Source: a virus
DNA length: 37,036 bases
Reading direction: 5' to 3' (one strand)
Virus record (IMG/VR): IMGVR_UViG_3300022687_000001
Span: 1 to 37,036 of that record
Shown here: positions 1-6,507 of the stretch, piece by piece
Layout: the number at the start of each line of letters is the position of its first letter
Numbering within the stretch: position 1 is the stretch's first letter
Position numbers and translations under genes: made by a program
Notes under the pieces: generated by a model
Told to the model about the DNA's origin: nothing
Databases searched by the model: none
The model's input: only the letters and a program-made list of their open reading frames with translations

Positions 1-99
1 CGGGGCGGTAGCTCAGTGGTCAGAGCAAGGGACTCATAATCCCTTCTAGACCTGACGCATGATGACGAACAGGGGACGGATAGCGCTGTGACCTGGGGA
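1..99. repeat. 99-bp exact terminal repeat, left copy
   Basis: Bases 1-99 are identical to 36938-37036. A repeat that begins and ends exactly at the window limits is what a circular contig gives when the assembler leaves a k-mer-sized overlap, so I read the molecule as a 36,937-bp circle. The alternative is a prophage cut out at attL and attR, but then the repeat would not be expected to end so exactly with the window. The repeat contains the tRNA fragment described next. Confidence 0.9.
2..45 (+). other. 5' half of a tRNA-Met(CAU) gene; candidate attP core
   Basis: The sequence folds as a normal 5' half tRNA. The acceptor 5' strand GGGGCGG is at 2-8. The D arm is GCTC (11-14), loop (15-22) and GAGC (23-26). 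The anticodon stem is AGGGA (28-32) paired with TCCCT (40-44), around a CTCATAA loop with CAT at 35-37. After that the similarity to a tRNA stops: no T-arm GGTTCGA and no CCGCCCC acceptor 3' strand follow. It is therefore not a functional tRNA gene but a host-derived identity block. Its place next to a tyrosine integrase makes it the attP core. Most phages carry the 3' half, so a 5' half is unusual. The second copy is at 36939-36982. Confidence 0.8.
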
Positions 100-144
100 A
101 ACGTGAAACGGCATCTCGAAAACCCCTGCACAGACGGGCCGCTA

Positions 145-167
145 ACGTGACACGTCACGTGGCATCC
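145..167. promoter_or_regulatory. Inverted repeat overlapping the second 11-bp attP repeat
   Basis: ACGTGA (145-150) and TCACGT (155-160) form a dyad with a 4-base spacer. Its right arm runs into the second copy of ACGTGGCATCC (157-167). The arrangement could be a binding site for integrase, an excisionase or a regulator. Nothing in the sequence decides which. Confidence 0.4.
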
Positions 168-169
168 CT

Positions 170-186
170 CTCAGTGGTCAAAGCAA
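170..186 (+). repeat. Second, imperfect copy of the tRNA D-arm sequence
   Basis: CTCAGTGGTCAAAGCAA matches 16 of 17 bases of the D-arm region of the tRNA fragment at 12-28, 158 bp away in the same orientation. No acceptor or anticodon arm accompanies it. It may be a remnant of an older tRNA-derived att sequence. Confidence 0.5.
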
Positions 187-189
187 CAC

Positions 190-217
190 ACGGCCCCCGG
201 CTCCGGTCGGGGGCCGT
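190..217. terminator. Strong GC hairpin in the attP region
   Basis: ACGGCCCCCG (190-199) pairs perfectly with CGGGGGCCGT (208-217) around an 8-base loop, a 10-bp stem. There is no U tract on either strand. It lies downstream of the leftward repressor gene and could end that transcript, or insulate attP from transcription. Together 1-371 holds no convincing complete gene. Confidence 0.5.
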
Positions 218-371
218 TGCGCGTCCCGACACACATGCACCCAAGGACACGTAACCCGCGCTGTCAGTAGTCACACCGCCACCCGAAAGTCGACTAGACA
301 TGACCCCAGGGAACCACGTCACACCCCCGCGGGATACTGGGGCACTGTGACCAGCGGGAAGGGGTGCGACA

Positions 372-548
372 ATGGAGTCGCTGACATCAGAGGACAGGCT
401 GATACTGGCCGCTACGGCCGTGGAGATGGCTCGGGAGCTACTACAAGGCCGAAGTGGTTCAACAACGCCTCGAGTCTCCGCTCGTTCTCATCGAGCCGAT
501 GCGCCACCGCCAACTGGTTCGACGCCATCCCCTGACACAGAGCGATGA
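372..548 (+). CDS. Possible 58-aa protein antisense to the repressor 3' end
   Basis: An ATG at 372 follows a purine-rich GGGAAGGGG (about 357-365) and opens a 58-codon frame. The first 27 residues (beginning MESLTSEDRLILAATAVEMA) read as a plausible amphipathic helix; the rest is rich in Ser, Thr, Pro and Arg. It overlaps the 3' end of the repressor gene on the other strand by 137 bp, so either this frame or the repressor tail may be fortuitous. No family is recognised. Confidence 0.3.
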   Translation: MESLTSEDRLILAATAVEMARELLQGRSGSTTPRVSARSHRADAPPPTGSTPSPDTER

Positions 549-897
549 TCTGATCCAACTTGTCGTCACGGCCGTCCGACTTACTCACCGCCTGACGCAA
601 CGCACCGACGAGATCCGACACGTCGTCGCCGGCAGGGGTCGGGGTGTCAAGCTCGACGGGGTCGTCGCCGGCTAGTAGACGGTCGATCGAATCCGGGGAC
701 CACGCCAACGCCTCGGCAAACTGTCGCAGATTCTTCGGGCGTGGAGTGCCGCGCGGGTTGCCGCGCATGATACCGCGCACGAACGGATCACTAAGGCCCG
801 ACCGCCTCACCACCTCAGCCTGGTCGACGTTCAGTTCGGCCATTCGTTCTTTCACGGCGGCCGCCACGTCGGGCCACCTCGCTGTCTCTGACTTCAC
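412..897 (-). CDS. HTH-type immunity repressor candidate
   Basis: 161 aa from a GTG at 897. Residues about 11-45 match an XRE/HTH_3-type fold: KERMAELNVDQAEVVRRSG followed by a recognition-helix-like DPFVRGIMRG, then a helical segment to about residue 75. The C-terminal half (about 90-150) is helical and looks like a dimerising coiled coil; no LexA/CI-type autoprotease domain is visible. It is the only leftward gene at this end and is divergent from a Cro-like HTH gene across a 153-bp operator segment, the classical lysogeny switch arrangement. I infer that it maintains lysogeny by binding the GAATGTC sites between the two genes. A Cro/excisionase-type regulator is possible but less likely. 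Confidence 0.75.
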   Translation of the reverse strand: MKSETARWPDVAAAVKERMAELNVDQAEVVRRSGLSDPFVRGIMRGNPRGTPRPKNLRQFAEALAWSPDSIDRLLAGDDPVELDTPTPAGDDVSDLVGALRQAVSKSDGRDDKLDQIIALCQGMASNQLAVAHRLDENERRLEALLNHFGLVVAPEPSPRP

Positions 898-908
898 GGT
901 GTCCAGCC

Positions 909-933
909 TGACAGAAATATTTAGCGAATGTCA
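909..933. promoter_or_regulatory. Operator-like dyad and -10 of the repressor promoter
   Basis: TGACA (909-913) and TGTCA (929-933) form an inverted repeat around an AT-rich centre. GAATGTC at 926-932 recurs at 1028-1034, with TAATGTC at 1038-1044. On the minus strand TAAATA (923-918) is a reasonable -10 for the repressor gene, with TTCACT 18 bases upstream as a weak -35. A repressor-bound site here would give autoregulation. Confidence 0.5.
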
Positions 934-1013
934 GATCATTGAGTGAATTACAAGGACGTAATACCAATGGGCAGCACACCAACCCCCTGGTCAGGATTCT
1001 CTGAACTCAATGG

Positions 1014-1043
1014 TTGACACATTCACCGAATGTCGCCTAATGT
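1014..1043 (+). promoter_or_regulatory. Rightward early promoter (PR) overlapped by operator
   Basis: TTGACA (1014-1019) and TAATGT (1038-1043) are separated by 18 bp. A perfect inverted repeat ACATTC-ACC-GAATGT (1019-1033) sits between them, and GAATGTC (1028-1034) and TAATGTC (1038-1044) repeat the half-site of the left dyad. The predicted transcription start falls at or next to the ATG at 1051, so the mRNA would be leaderless, a common actinobacterial pattern. Confidence 0.65.
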
Positions 1044-1050
1044 CGCAGAC

Positions 1051-1341
1051 ATGGCTTCACAACCACGTCGGGGACGTCCTGCTGGACTGCTCCTGAACCC
1101 CGTCGCCGCCCGACACTTCTTGGGCAGGCGACCCCAGACATTCATCCGTGACGAGACCGGCATCTCCACGGCGCAACTCTCCGGCATGTTCAACGGTGCC
1201 AAGGGTGCGACCCGCGAGACTGCCGACAAGCTCGCCGCCTGCCTCGAGTGCCCGGTGGAAATCCTGTTCCCCGAGCTGGTCGAGTTCACGACCACCGTGC
1301 GGCACTTCACCGCACCCAAGGTTGAGGACGTGGCGGCATGA
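1051..1341 (+). CDS. Cro-like HTH regulator
   Basis: 96 aa from ATG 1051. Residues 17-75 match a compact XRE-type helix-turn-helix: NPVAARHFLGRRPQTFIRDETG, then a recognition helix STAQLSGMFNGAKGATRETADKLA, then CPVEILFPE, a common ending of such domains. An in-frame ATG at 1030 lies inside the operator and upstream of the predicted transcription start, so I prefer 1051; no Shine-Dalgarno precedes either. It is the first gene of the rightward operon and divergent from the repressor, so a Cro or early activator role is likely. Its TGA overlaps the next ATG (ATGA). Confidence 0.75.
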   Translation: MASQPRRGRPAGLLLNPVAARHFLGRRPQTFIRDETGISTAQLSGMFNGAKGATRETADKLAACLECPVEILFPELVEFTTTVRHFTAPKVEDVAA

Positions 1342-1835
1342 AGGCGGAACGCATCCAGGCGCTAATCCTCAAGCGTTCTGAGCGCTACAAGTCGATGCGG
1401 CACACGAACATCAAGATGCTCGCCGTCCGCAACGCCAAGCCATCCGACACGACCCCAGCGTTGAGCGGACAACAAACGGCCATGTACGTCATCCTCAATG
1501 CTGACGACCGGGTCATCTATTGCGGTCAGACAGCCCACCCCGGACCGCGCATGTCGAACCACAAGTCGCTGGGTCGACTGACTGACGACTGTTCCGTCGC
1601 CTGGCTGGTGTGTGTCAGCCGACACAACGCCGTAGCCGCCGAGGGCTTGGCGATCGCAGTCCTGAACCCAAGGGACAACGTCGACGGACGTCAGTACCAG
1701 TGGGAGAAGCAACGGGGGCTGACGTTGAGTGAGCTCGAGGGCCTGGCATCAGAGACGATGGAGCAGACCGTCGCCCGTCGCCTCGCAGAACTCGACGCCG
1801 AGTTGGCCGCCGAGAAGGAAGCGAGCGCCGCATGA
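1338..1835 (+). CDS. GIY-YIG nuclease-like protein
   Basis: 165 aa. Residues 48-113 show the GIY-YIG signature order: AMYVI (first strand, GIY position), VIYCGQT at 59-65 (YIG position), Arg71 in RMSNH, Glu102 in AEGLAI (metal-binding Glu) and LNPRDN at 109-114 (conserved Asn). The first about 40 residues are basic and the C-terminus (120-165) is a charged helix. In this family a single domain cuts DNA. Free-standing phage members can be homing endonucleases, repair or host-DNA nucleases. Its position directly after the Cro-like gene suggests very early expression. It overlaps both neighbours by 4 bases. Confidence 0.7.
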   Translation: MKAERIQALILKRSERYKSMRHTNIKMLAVRNAKPSDTTPALSGQQTAMYVILNADDRVIYCGQTAHPGPRMSNHKSLGRLTDDCSVAWLVCVSRHNAVAAEGLAIAVLNPRDNVDGRQYQWEKQRGLTLSELEGLASETMEQTVARRLAELDAELAAEKEASAA

Positions 1836-2092
1836 ACCCCCACGGCACCCTCGACGCCTACGACGGTGGCTGTCGCTGCACACCGTGCCAACGGGCCTAC
1901 GTGGACGCCCTGCCCGACAACGCAGCCATGTCGGCCACACAGGCCGCCCTGTGGCTCCGCATGGACCGGGCCACGTTCCGCCGCAACGTCAACGCCGGCA
2001 AGATCACGCCGTGGTTGCCCGGTGACAGTGACAGCCGCTCGTACTACACGAAGCGGACGATCGACGCCGAACAGTTGGGAGCAGCGTCATGA
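1832..2092 (+). CDS. Small zinc-motif plus winged-HTH-like protein, excisionase candidate
   Basis: 86 aa. The N-terminus has HGTLDAYDGGCRCTPCQRAY (residues 4-23), a Cys/His motif frequent in small actinobacterial and actinophage proteins and probably zinc-binding. Residues 33-80 (starting MSATQAALWLRMDRATFRRN) resemble a MerR/excisionase-type helix-turn-helix followed by a beta wing. Phage recombination directionality factors are often this size and fold and are expressed early, so it is the best excisionase candidate in the genome. It could equally be a small transcription regulator. Starts at an ATGA overlap. Confidence 0.55.
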   Translation: MNPHGTLDAYDGGCRCTPCQRAYVDALPDNAAMSATQAALWLRMDRATFRRNVNAGKITPWLPGDSDSRSYYTKRTIDAEQLGAAS

Positions 2093-2373
2093 CGACCAAC
2101 CCGCTCCACTGGCCGTCGACCCGGGCCTTCTTCCGTCGTTGGCAGGCCGCACAGATCAGCCAGTCGACCAGGGCCGCAGCGATGGCAGATCACCCATCGT
2201 CGCAGCCCGCCATCGACGACGACCTCGACCCGTACACCCGTATCCGGCGCACCTGCTCGGTGTGCTTCGGGGAACTGGTCATCACGAACCCGAACACCGG
2301 GGCCGAGTATCCGTGCGCCTGCCGTACCGGGTTGGAGAAGGACCGCATCGAGCGAAAAGCGTTCGGATCATGA
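2089..2373 (+). CDS. Small zinc-ribbon protein, function unknown
   Basis: 94 aa. The C-terminal half contains CSVCFGELV and later CACR (residues about 56-78), a three- to four-cysteine cluster consistent with a zinc ribbon. The N-terminal 45 residues are polar with no recognised domain. It overlaps both neighbours by 4 bases, so it is translationally coupled in the early operon. No function can be assigned. Confidence 0.6.
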   Translation: MTTNPLHWPSTRAFFRRWQAAQISQSTRAAAMADHPSSQPAIDDDLDPYTRIRRTCSVCFGELVITNPNTGAEYPCACRTGLEKDRIERKAFGS

Positions 2374-2507
2374 CCGCCGCTCCGTTGTACTCGCCGCCCG
2401 ACCGCCCCGTGCCCGTCCGCAACATCGTGTACGTGTGCCTCGGCGGTGCCGCCATGTGGCTGTCCGGCATCTGTACCGGCATGTGGCTGTGGGGGGTCGT
2501 GGCGTGA
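2370..2507 (+). CDS. Small single-span membrane protein (45 aa)
   Basis: The ATG at 2370 overlaps the previous stop (ATGA). The 45-aa product has a polar proline-rich N-terminus and one hydrophobic stretch from about residue 18 to 45 (VYVCLGGAAMWLSGICTGMW), a likely transmembrane helix. Function unknown; small early membrane proteins of temperate phages often affect superinfection, but nothing here proves it. Confidence 0.55.
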   Translation: MTAAPLYSPPDRPVPVRNIVYVCLGGAAMWLSGICTGMWLWGVVA

Positions 2508-2767
2508 TGGACAGACCAGTGAATGCCACCGAACGAGACACCCGGCTTGAGGTGCCGCACGACCACGCCGAGCCGGGCATCGTGTTCGGCTGCCCGGGCT
2601 GCATCCGTGCAGTCAAGGTTGCCGAGTACCGACTCCGCTGCGAGCAGATGAGCGACGACGACCTGTTCGAGGCGTCGTCAATGGAGTCCGTGCCTTGGTC
2701 GTGGCACGACATCGTGGCCGACGAAGTGTTCGATCAGCGGTTCGCGAACCAGAGGACCGTCCAGTGA
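2507..2767 (+). CDS. Hypothetical protein with CxxC motif
   Basis: 86 aa from ATG 2507, which overlaps the preceding TGA (TGATG). It contains FGCPGC near residue 28 and a single further Cys in RLRCEQM, so a metal site is possible but incomplete. The rest is acidic and helical. No family is recognised. A longer reading from 2435 is rejected because it would run through the previous gene. Confidence 0.55.
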   Translation: MDRPVNATERDTRLEVPHDHAEPGIVFGCPGCIRAVKVAEYRLRCEQMSDDDLFEASSMESVPWSWHDIVADEVFDQRFANQRTVQ

Positions 2768-2937
2768 TGTCTCACGACGACCTCACCGACGACACCGACA
2801 CCACGTTCCCGTGGCACTGGCTCCCACTCATCGCCCTGTTCGCCGTCGTCGCATGGTTCGCCACAGACGGCGGAGAAGGGTCCATGCCAGAGCCGTTGCC
2901 GTGCGACCCGGCCGCGTGTCAGGGGGTGGGGGAGTGA
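2767..2937 (+). CDS. Small single-span membrane protein (56 aa)
   Basis: ATG 2767 overlaps the preceding stop (TGATG). An acidic, Asp/Thr-rich N-terminus is followed by one hydrophobic helix at about residues 19-37 (WHWLPLIALFAVVAWFATDG), then a short tail with two Cys. Probable N-in/C-out bitopic membrane protein. Function unknown; coupled to both neighbours. Confidence 0.55.
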   Translation: MSHDDLTDDTDTTFPWHWLPLIALFAVVAWFATDGGEGSMPEPLPCDPAACQGVGE

Positions 2938-3266
2938 TGACGCATCTGCGAAGCGATGAGTGGTGCGTCCGCAACATCCCCGATCACGGCGAGGCCGTGC
3001 AGTTGGTGCGCGCCTGGCACTACTCCTCGAGTGCCCCTAACACGTCCACCTATAGGCACGGACTGTTCACTGCTGACTTTTGGTCGTTTTGCCACGGTGT
3101 AGCGCTTTGGATTCCACCAACGATGACCGCAGCGAGGGCCATCGCTGGTGACGGCGCGTCGGGCGTGTTGTCGCTTTCGCGTCTTGTGGTCGACCCCGAC
3201 TGCCCCACCAACGCGGCCTCGTTCTTGCTGGGTCGCTCACCCGAAACCGCAAAGGAGGGGCCGTGA
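2937..3266 (+). CDS. Truncated Mom-like (GNAT-fold DNA-modification) protein
   Basis: 109 aa. WHYSSSAPN (residues 28-36), HGVALWIPPT and LSRLVVDPDCPTNAASFLLGR (about 80-100) match by eye the N-terminal and central conserved blocks of phage Mom-like proteins, GNAT-fold enzymes related to phage Mu Mom that modify adenines to resist restriction. Full-length relatives are about twice as long and continue beyond the SFLLGRS block; here the frame ends 9 residues later. I see no continuation in the other frames before the next gene starts. It is probably a C-terminally truncated and perhaps inactive copy. The local sequence (3040-3120) is poorer in GC than its surroundings. ATG 2937 overlaps the previous stop. 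Confidence 0.55.
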   Translation: MTHLRSDEWCVRNIPDHGEAVQLVRAWHYSSSAPNTSTYRHGLFTADFWSFCHGVALWIPPTMTAARAIAGDGASGVLSLSRLVVDPDCPTNAASFLLGRSPETAKEGP

Positions 3267-3958
3267 AGACGACCACCTACAACCCAAGGGACGCAACCGC
3301 GTACACGGAGCGCCGCACTCCTGCCTCCACCCACATCGCGCGACTGATGCGAGAGCACGGATGGAATCACCGCGACCGCCAGCTCCGCCGACGTCTCTAT
3401 GACATCGCCGCCAGTCGACCGCGCTGGTGGCAGTGGTGGAAGCTGGTCACTCCGCTCGTCGCGTCGTCGCACGGCATGAACGACTACGACATCGAGCCGC
3501 CGACGTGGTGGTACGTCAGAGCGCCCCACGCGACTCAGCGCTACACCGGATTCCCGCGCCGCCGCTACGAGGTCGTCACCGACTACCACGAGTTCCGACG
3601 ACGCACGGACGGCCTCGACGAGGACGCCATGTACGACTGGAACGCCATCAGCGTCGACCAGGACGGCGATCTGATCCTCGGCAAGCGTTACTGGGGCGGA
3701 CAGTTCTACGGCCTTGACTACGCCGAGGTGGAGATCCTGCGTCGATACCTGCGGATGTGGCACCGATTCGACTGGTTCGGGCTGCGTAGCTGGCTGTCCC
3801 AGCAGGCGCTCCACGCGTCGGCGAACGAGAAAATCCCATTCACGTGCCAAGCACTGCCGCCCGCCGGGTCAGGTGGTCACTCGCACTGGCACTGCGGCGA
3901 GAAGCGCGGGCATGCCGGCGATCACCGATTCCGGAACTACACGTGGCCGAACGCATGA
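3263..3958 (+). CDS. Hypothetical Trp/Arg-rich protein
   Basis: 231 aa from GTG 3263 preceded by AAAGGAGGGG, a very strong ribosome-binding site. The middle is rich in Trp, Tyr and Arg (WWQWWK, WWYVRAPH, RRYLRMWHRFDWFG). The last 45 residues carry CQALPPAGSGGHSHWHCGEKRGHAGDH, a Cys/His cluster found as a small tail motif in many actinophage proteins. No catalytic motif is recognised. It overlaps the truncated Mom-like gene by 4 bases. Confidence 0.65.
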   Translation: MKTTTYNPRDATAYTERRTPASTHIARLMREHGWNHRDRQLRRRLYDIAASRPRWWQWWKLVTPLVASSHGMNDYDIEPPTWWYVRAPHATQRYTGFPRRRYEVVTDYHEFRRRTDGLDEDAMYDWNAISVDQDGDLILGKRYWGGQFYGLDYAEVEILRRYLRMWHRFDWFGLRSWLSQQALHASANEKIPFTCQALPPAGSGGHSHWHCGEKRGHAGDHRFRNYTWPNA

Positions 3959-4026
3959 CCCGCCTGCTCGCCGTGTGCGCCGGAATCACCACCTGGCTTC
4001 TCGCACACATCACCGGAACGGAATAA
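3955..4026 (+). CDS. Possible 23-aa membrane peptide
   Basis: ATG 3955 overlaps the previous stop (ATGA), and the 23-codon frame encodes one hydrophobic stretch (LLAVCAGITTWLLAHI). The only support is the overlap and the hydrophobicity, so it may be non-coding. Confidence 0.3.
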   Translation: MTRLLAVCAGITTWLLAHITGTE

Positions 4027-4030
4027 CCCC

Positions 4031-4147
4031 GTGCTCTACGTCGCCGCCGCAACCGCCGGCATGTACCTGGCCTTGTGGCTGATCAAACGGTACGGCCCCA
4101 CCGACCCACCACGAACCGAACACCCGAGAAAGAGACACAACGAATGA
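4031..4147 (+). CDS. Small single-span membrane protein (38 aa)
   Basis: GTG 4031 opens a 38-codon frame. It has a hydrophobic N-terminal helix (LYVAAATAGMYLALWLI) and a basic, Pro-rich tail, and its stop overlaps the next ATG (ATGA at 4144). The topology is that of a bitopic membrane protein. Function unknown. Confidence 0.45.
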   Translation: MLYVAAATAGMYLALWLIKRYGPTDPPRTEHPRKRHNE

Positions 4148-4413
4148 CCGAAGAAGAAGCCAAACAAGCCGTCATCGACGCAGCGGTCAAATGGCACGCC
4201 GGCGTCGGCGTCAGCGCCAGCGCCCTGCTCGGTGACGCCGTCGAGAGGTACCACAAGGCTACGACACCGCCCGAACCGTTCGAGGCATACCTGGGCCGAA
4301 GCGGTGACGGCTCATTAGCGAATGTGGCTTTCAAGCACTCCAACGCAGCCTTGACCCACTATCGCGAGGTCTGGCGTTGCACCGTCACCCCGATCGAGCG
4401 GGTGCGCCGATGA
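4144..4413 (+). CDS. Hypothetical protein, carries an operator-like site
   Basis: 89 aa, mostly helical (MTEEEAKQAVIDAAVKWHAG at the start), no recognised domain. Inside the gene, TTAGCGAATGT at 4315-4325 is identical over 11 bases to the operator region at 921-931. Overlaps both neighbours by 4 bases. Confidence 0.6.
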   Translation: MTEEEAKQAVIDAAVKWHAGVGVSASALLGDAVERYHKATTPPEPFEAYLGRSGDGSLANVAFKHSNAALTHYREVWRCTVTPIERVRR

Positions 4414-4511
4414 ACCCCTGCCCGCACTGCGGCAACAACGACCCCGACCTCTGCGTCTGGTGCGACGACCTACGACGCGAACGCAACGACGGAAGGGCGG
4501 CCGACCAGTGA
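4410..4511 (+). CDS. 33-aa zinc-ribbon peptide
   Basis: ATG 4410 (ATGA overlap) to TGA 4511. CPHCG at residues 4-8 and CVWC at 15-18 form a complete CxxC-CxxC pair, so the peptide is probably a minimal zinc knuckle. The stop overlaps the GTG of the exonuclease gene. Its retention between two tightly coupled genes supports it being real. Confidence 0.5.
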   Translation: MNPCPHCGNNDPDLCVWCDDLRRERNDGRAADQ

Positions 4512-6022
4512 TCCACGGACCCGCCAACGCCGACAACTTCCGAGTCAAGCAAGGCCGGTTCGGAGACCGCTGGTACACCGACCCACTGCCCGCCTGCGAC
4601 ATTGCCGACACATCTGAATGGCGCGGCCCGAGCGTGTCGGCCACCAAGCCACCGTTCGCCAACAAGTACGTCCCGATGAAGGCGATCGCCAGCATGGACG
4701 GCGACACCCTCCACCGGCTCGCAGACCAGTCGACCGACGACCGATACGAAGCGTTCAAGGCTCACGACAAACGCACCGGACGCATCAACATGGGTCGCGG
4801 CACCATCGTGCACGCCTGGGCCGAGGATCTCCTCGCCGGCCGCCCGATGGTCGACCCGATCGGCGACGACCCCGAGACCGTCGAGCAGGCCAACCAGTTC
4901 CGGGGGCCGCTGCAAGCGTTCTTCGACGCCCACCAACCCGAACCCGTCGCCGTCGAGGTCGTCTGCCTTCACCGATCGTTGAACAGTGTCGGATATGGCG
5001 GCACCGCCGACGTGTTCGCCCGGGTCGACGGCGGTATCTGGGCGATCGACTGGAAGTCACGCACCAGCGACCACGGCGCATACCTCGAGGAGGCGGCGCA
5101 AGGTGGCGCGTACTGCGGAGCCGAATACATGATCGTGGACGCCGGGGACGGTACTGCGAAGCGGGCACCGATCCCTGACGTTGCGGGCGTGCTGATCGTG
5201 TCGATCACCCGCGACGGGTTCAAGGTGTTCCCGATCGACCGCGACGGAGCGGTCGACGCCTACCAAGAAATGCACCGCTGGTGGGTCGCTCAGCGGCGTG
5301 TCATCGACGACAAGGTGATCGGTCGCCCCTGGGCACCAAAGATCGCGGCCGGGGGGTCGGACTCCTCCCGGGACAACGGTACGGCAACCACCGAACCCCT
5401 GGCCGCATCGAACCGCGACCGGCTCCGCGAACGCATCCGCGGCCTGATCAACCACGGCCACGAAGAACTCGTTCGCGCCGCCTGGCCGCAGGGTGTCCCG
5501 CCGCTGTCGAAGGACGGCCACACAACCGAGCAACTCGAGGCGATCCTGTCGGCGCTCCACCGTGCCGAAGCGGCGATCGGCGCCCAGTTCCATGACGACG
5601 ACATGGCCGCCGCCAAACCCGAACCGAAACCCAAGCCCGAACCACCAACACCGGCACCGACGATCGACGAAGGCGGCAACGCCGCGCAAGGCGTCATCGA
5701 CGAACTGCAACGCCGACTCGGTGAGTTGTCGCGTGAGCGGCGGCAAATGTTGTCCGAGATCGCCGCCGACGCCAACACGGCCGGCCGGTCCATCAGCGTG
5801 TCCAAACGCCCGTCTGAGCGGCGTGTGGCGCTCGTCGGTGCCCTCGTCGACTGGGCCGCGTCCGAGGCGTCCTACGACGACCTGTGGGCTGCTGCGGCGC
5901 TCACAGCGACCGACGAGCAGACCGTCGACGCCGACCAACGGCTCGGCGCACTGATCTCCCAGTTCACCACTCGCCAAGCCGCAGCGCTTGCCGACACGTT
6001 CACCGCAACCGCGGCGGCGTGA
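4508..6022 (+). CDS. RecB/Cas4-type PD-(D/E)XK exonuclease
   Basis: 504 aa from GTG 4508 (GTGA overlap with the previous gene). The N-terminal 210 residues show the RecB/Cas4 nuclease pattern: GTIVH with His102, VEVV with Glu150, GGTADVF with Asp168, AIDWKS with Asp181 and Lys183, and Gln198 in AAQGGAY. These enzymes degrade DNA ends and in phages usually act in recombination with an SSB or annealing protein; an SSB-like gene follows directly. A Pro/Lys/Glu linker (about 372-390) leads to a helical C-terminal domain of unknown role. The frame could start upstream at 4460, but that would overlap most of the zinc peptide gene. Confidence 0.75.
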   Translation: MIHGPANADNFRVKQGRFGDRWYTDPLPACDIADTSEWRGPSVSATKPPFANKYVPMKAIASMDGDTLHRLADQSTDDRYEAFKAHDKRTGRINMGRGTIVHAWAEDLLAGRPMVDPIGDDPETVEQANQFRGPLQAFFDAHQPEPVAVEVVCLHRSLNSVGYGGTADVFARVDGGIWAIDWKSRTSDHGAYLEEAAQGGAYCGAEYMIVDAGDGTAKRAPIPDVAGVLIVSITRDGFKVFPIDRDGAVDAYQEMHRWWVAQRRVIDDKVIGRPWAPKIAAGGSDSSRDNGTATTEPLAASNRDRLRERIRGLINHGHEELVRAAWPQGVPPLSKDGHTTEQLEAILSALHRAEAAIGAQFHDDDMAAAKPEPKPKPEPPTPAPTIDEGGNAAQGVIDELQRRLGELSRERRQMLSEIAADANTAGRSISVSKRPSERRVALVGALVDWAASEASYDDLWAAAALTATDEQTVDADQRLGALISQFTTRQAAALADTFTATAAA

Positions 6023-6056
6023 TCCACCCCAACCAACCAAAGGACCAATCAAGCAC

Positions 6057-6503
6057 ATGAGTATCGACTCAGGAATCATGGACGTGATCGAGGGCGGCGC
6101 AGCCGCGTTCTCGTTCGAGAACATCGGCGACACATGCAAAGGCAAGATCGTTCGCGCCGAAACCAAGCAACAGACCGACATGAACACCGGCCAGCCGAAG
6201 ACGTTCTCTGACGGTTCACCGATGATGCAGGTCGTTGTCACGGTAGAACTGGAAGACGGCGACGAATCCGCCCTTTACTTCAAGGGCGGCAAGTATGAGG
6301 TGGCCGAAGGGAAGGGTCAAAGCGCACTCGACGCTCTGCGGGCGGCGCTGGACGGGCAGCAACTCGAGATCGGCGGCACGCTCGCATTGCAGTTCTCGGG
6401 ACTCGGCAAGAAGAAGAACGCCGGCTGGTCGTCACCGAAGCTCTACACCTGCCAGTACCAGCCGCCGACCAAGGCGATCGCCGACGAGACGGATCTCATC
6501 TGA
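6057..6503 (+). CDS. Single-stranded-DNA-binding-like protein
   Basis: 148 aa from ATG 6057, preceded by AAAGGA at a long spacing. The segment from residue about 25 reads as an OB-fold protein of the kind annotated as SSB-like in many actinophages: GKIVRAETKQQTDMNTGQP, then SDGSPMMQVVVTVE, then ALYFKGGK, then a helical stretch and a final strand block. It would coat ssDNA during replication and recombination and work with the exonuclease encoded upstream. The C-terminus ends in ADETDLI, acidic like SSB tails. Family assignment is by pattern only. Confidence 0.55.
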   Translation: MSIDSGIMDVIEGGAAAFSFENIGDTCKGKIVRAETKQQTDMNTGQPKTFSDGSPMMQVVVTVELEDGDESALYFKGGKYEVAEGKGQSALDALRAALDGQQLEIGGTLALQFSGLGKKKNAGWSSPKLYTCQYQPPTKAIADETDLI

Positions 6504-6507
6504 ACCG

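Noticed and set aside
1-76. A complete tRNA-Met gene at the window start
   Set aside because: Only the acceptor 5' strand, D arm and anticodon arm are present; no T arm or acceptor 3' strand follows within 40 bases, so it is an att fragment.
1030-1050. Start of the Cro-like gene at ATG 1030
   Set aside because: This ATG lies inside the operator and upstream of the predicted transcription start; ATG 1051 fits the promoter geometry better.
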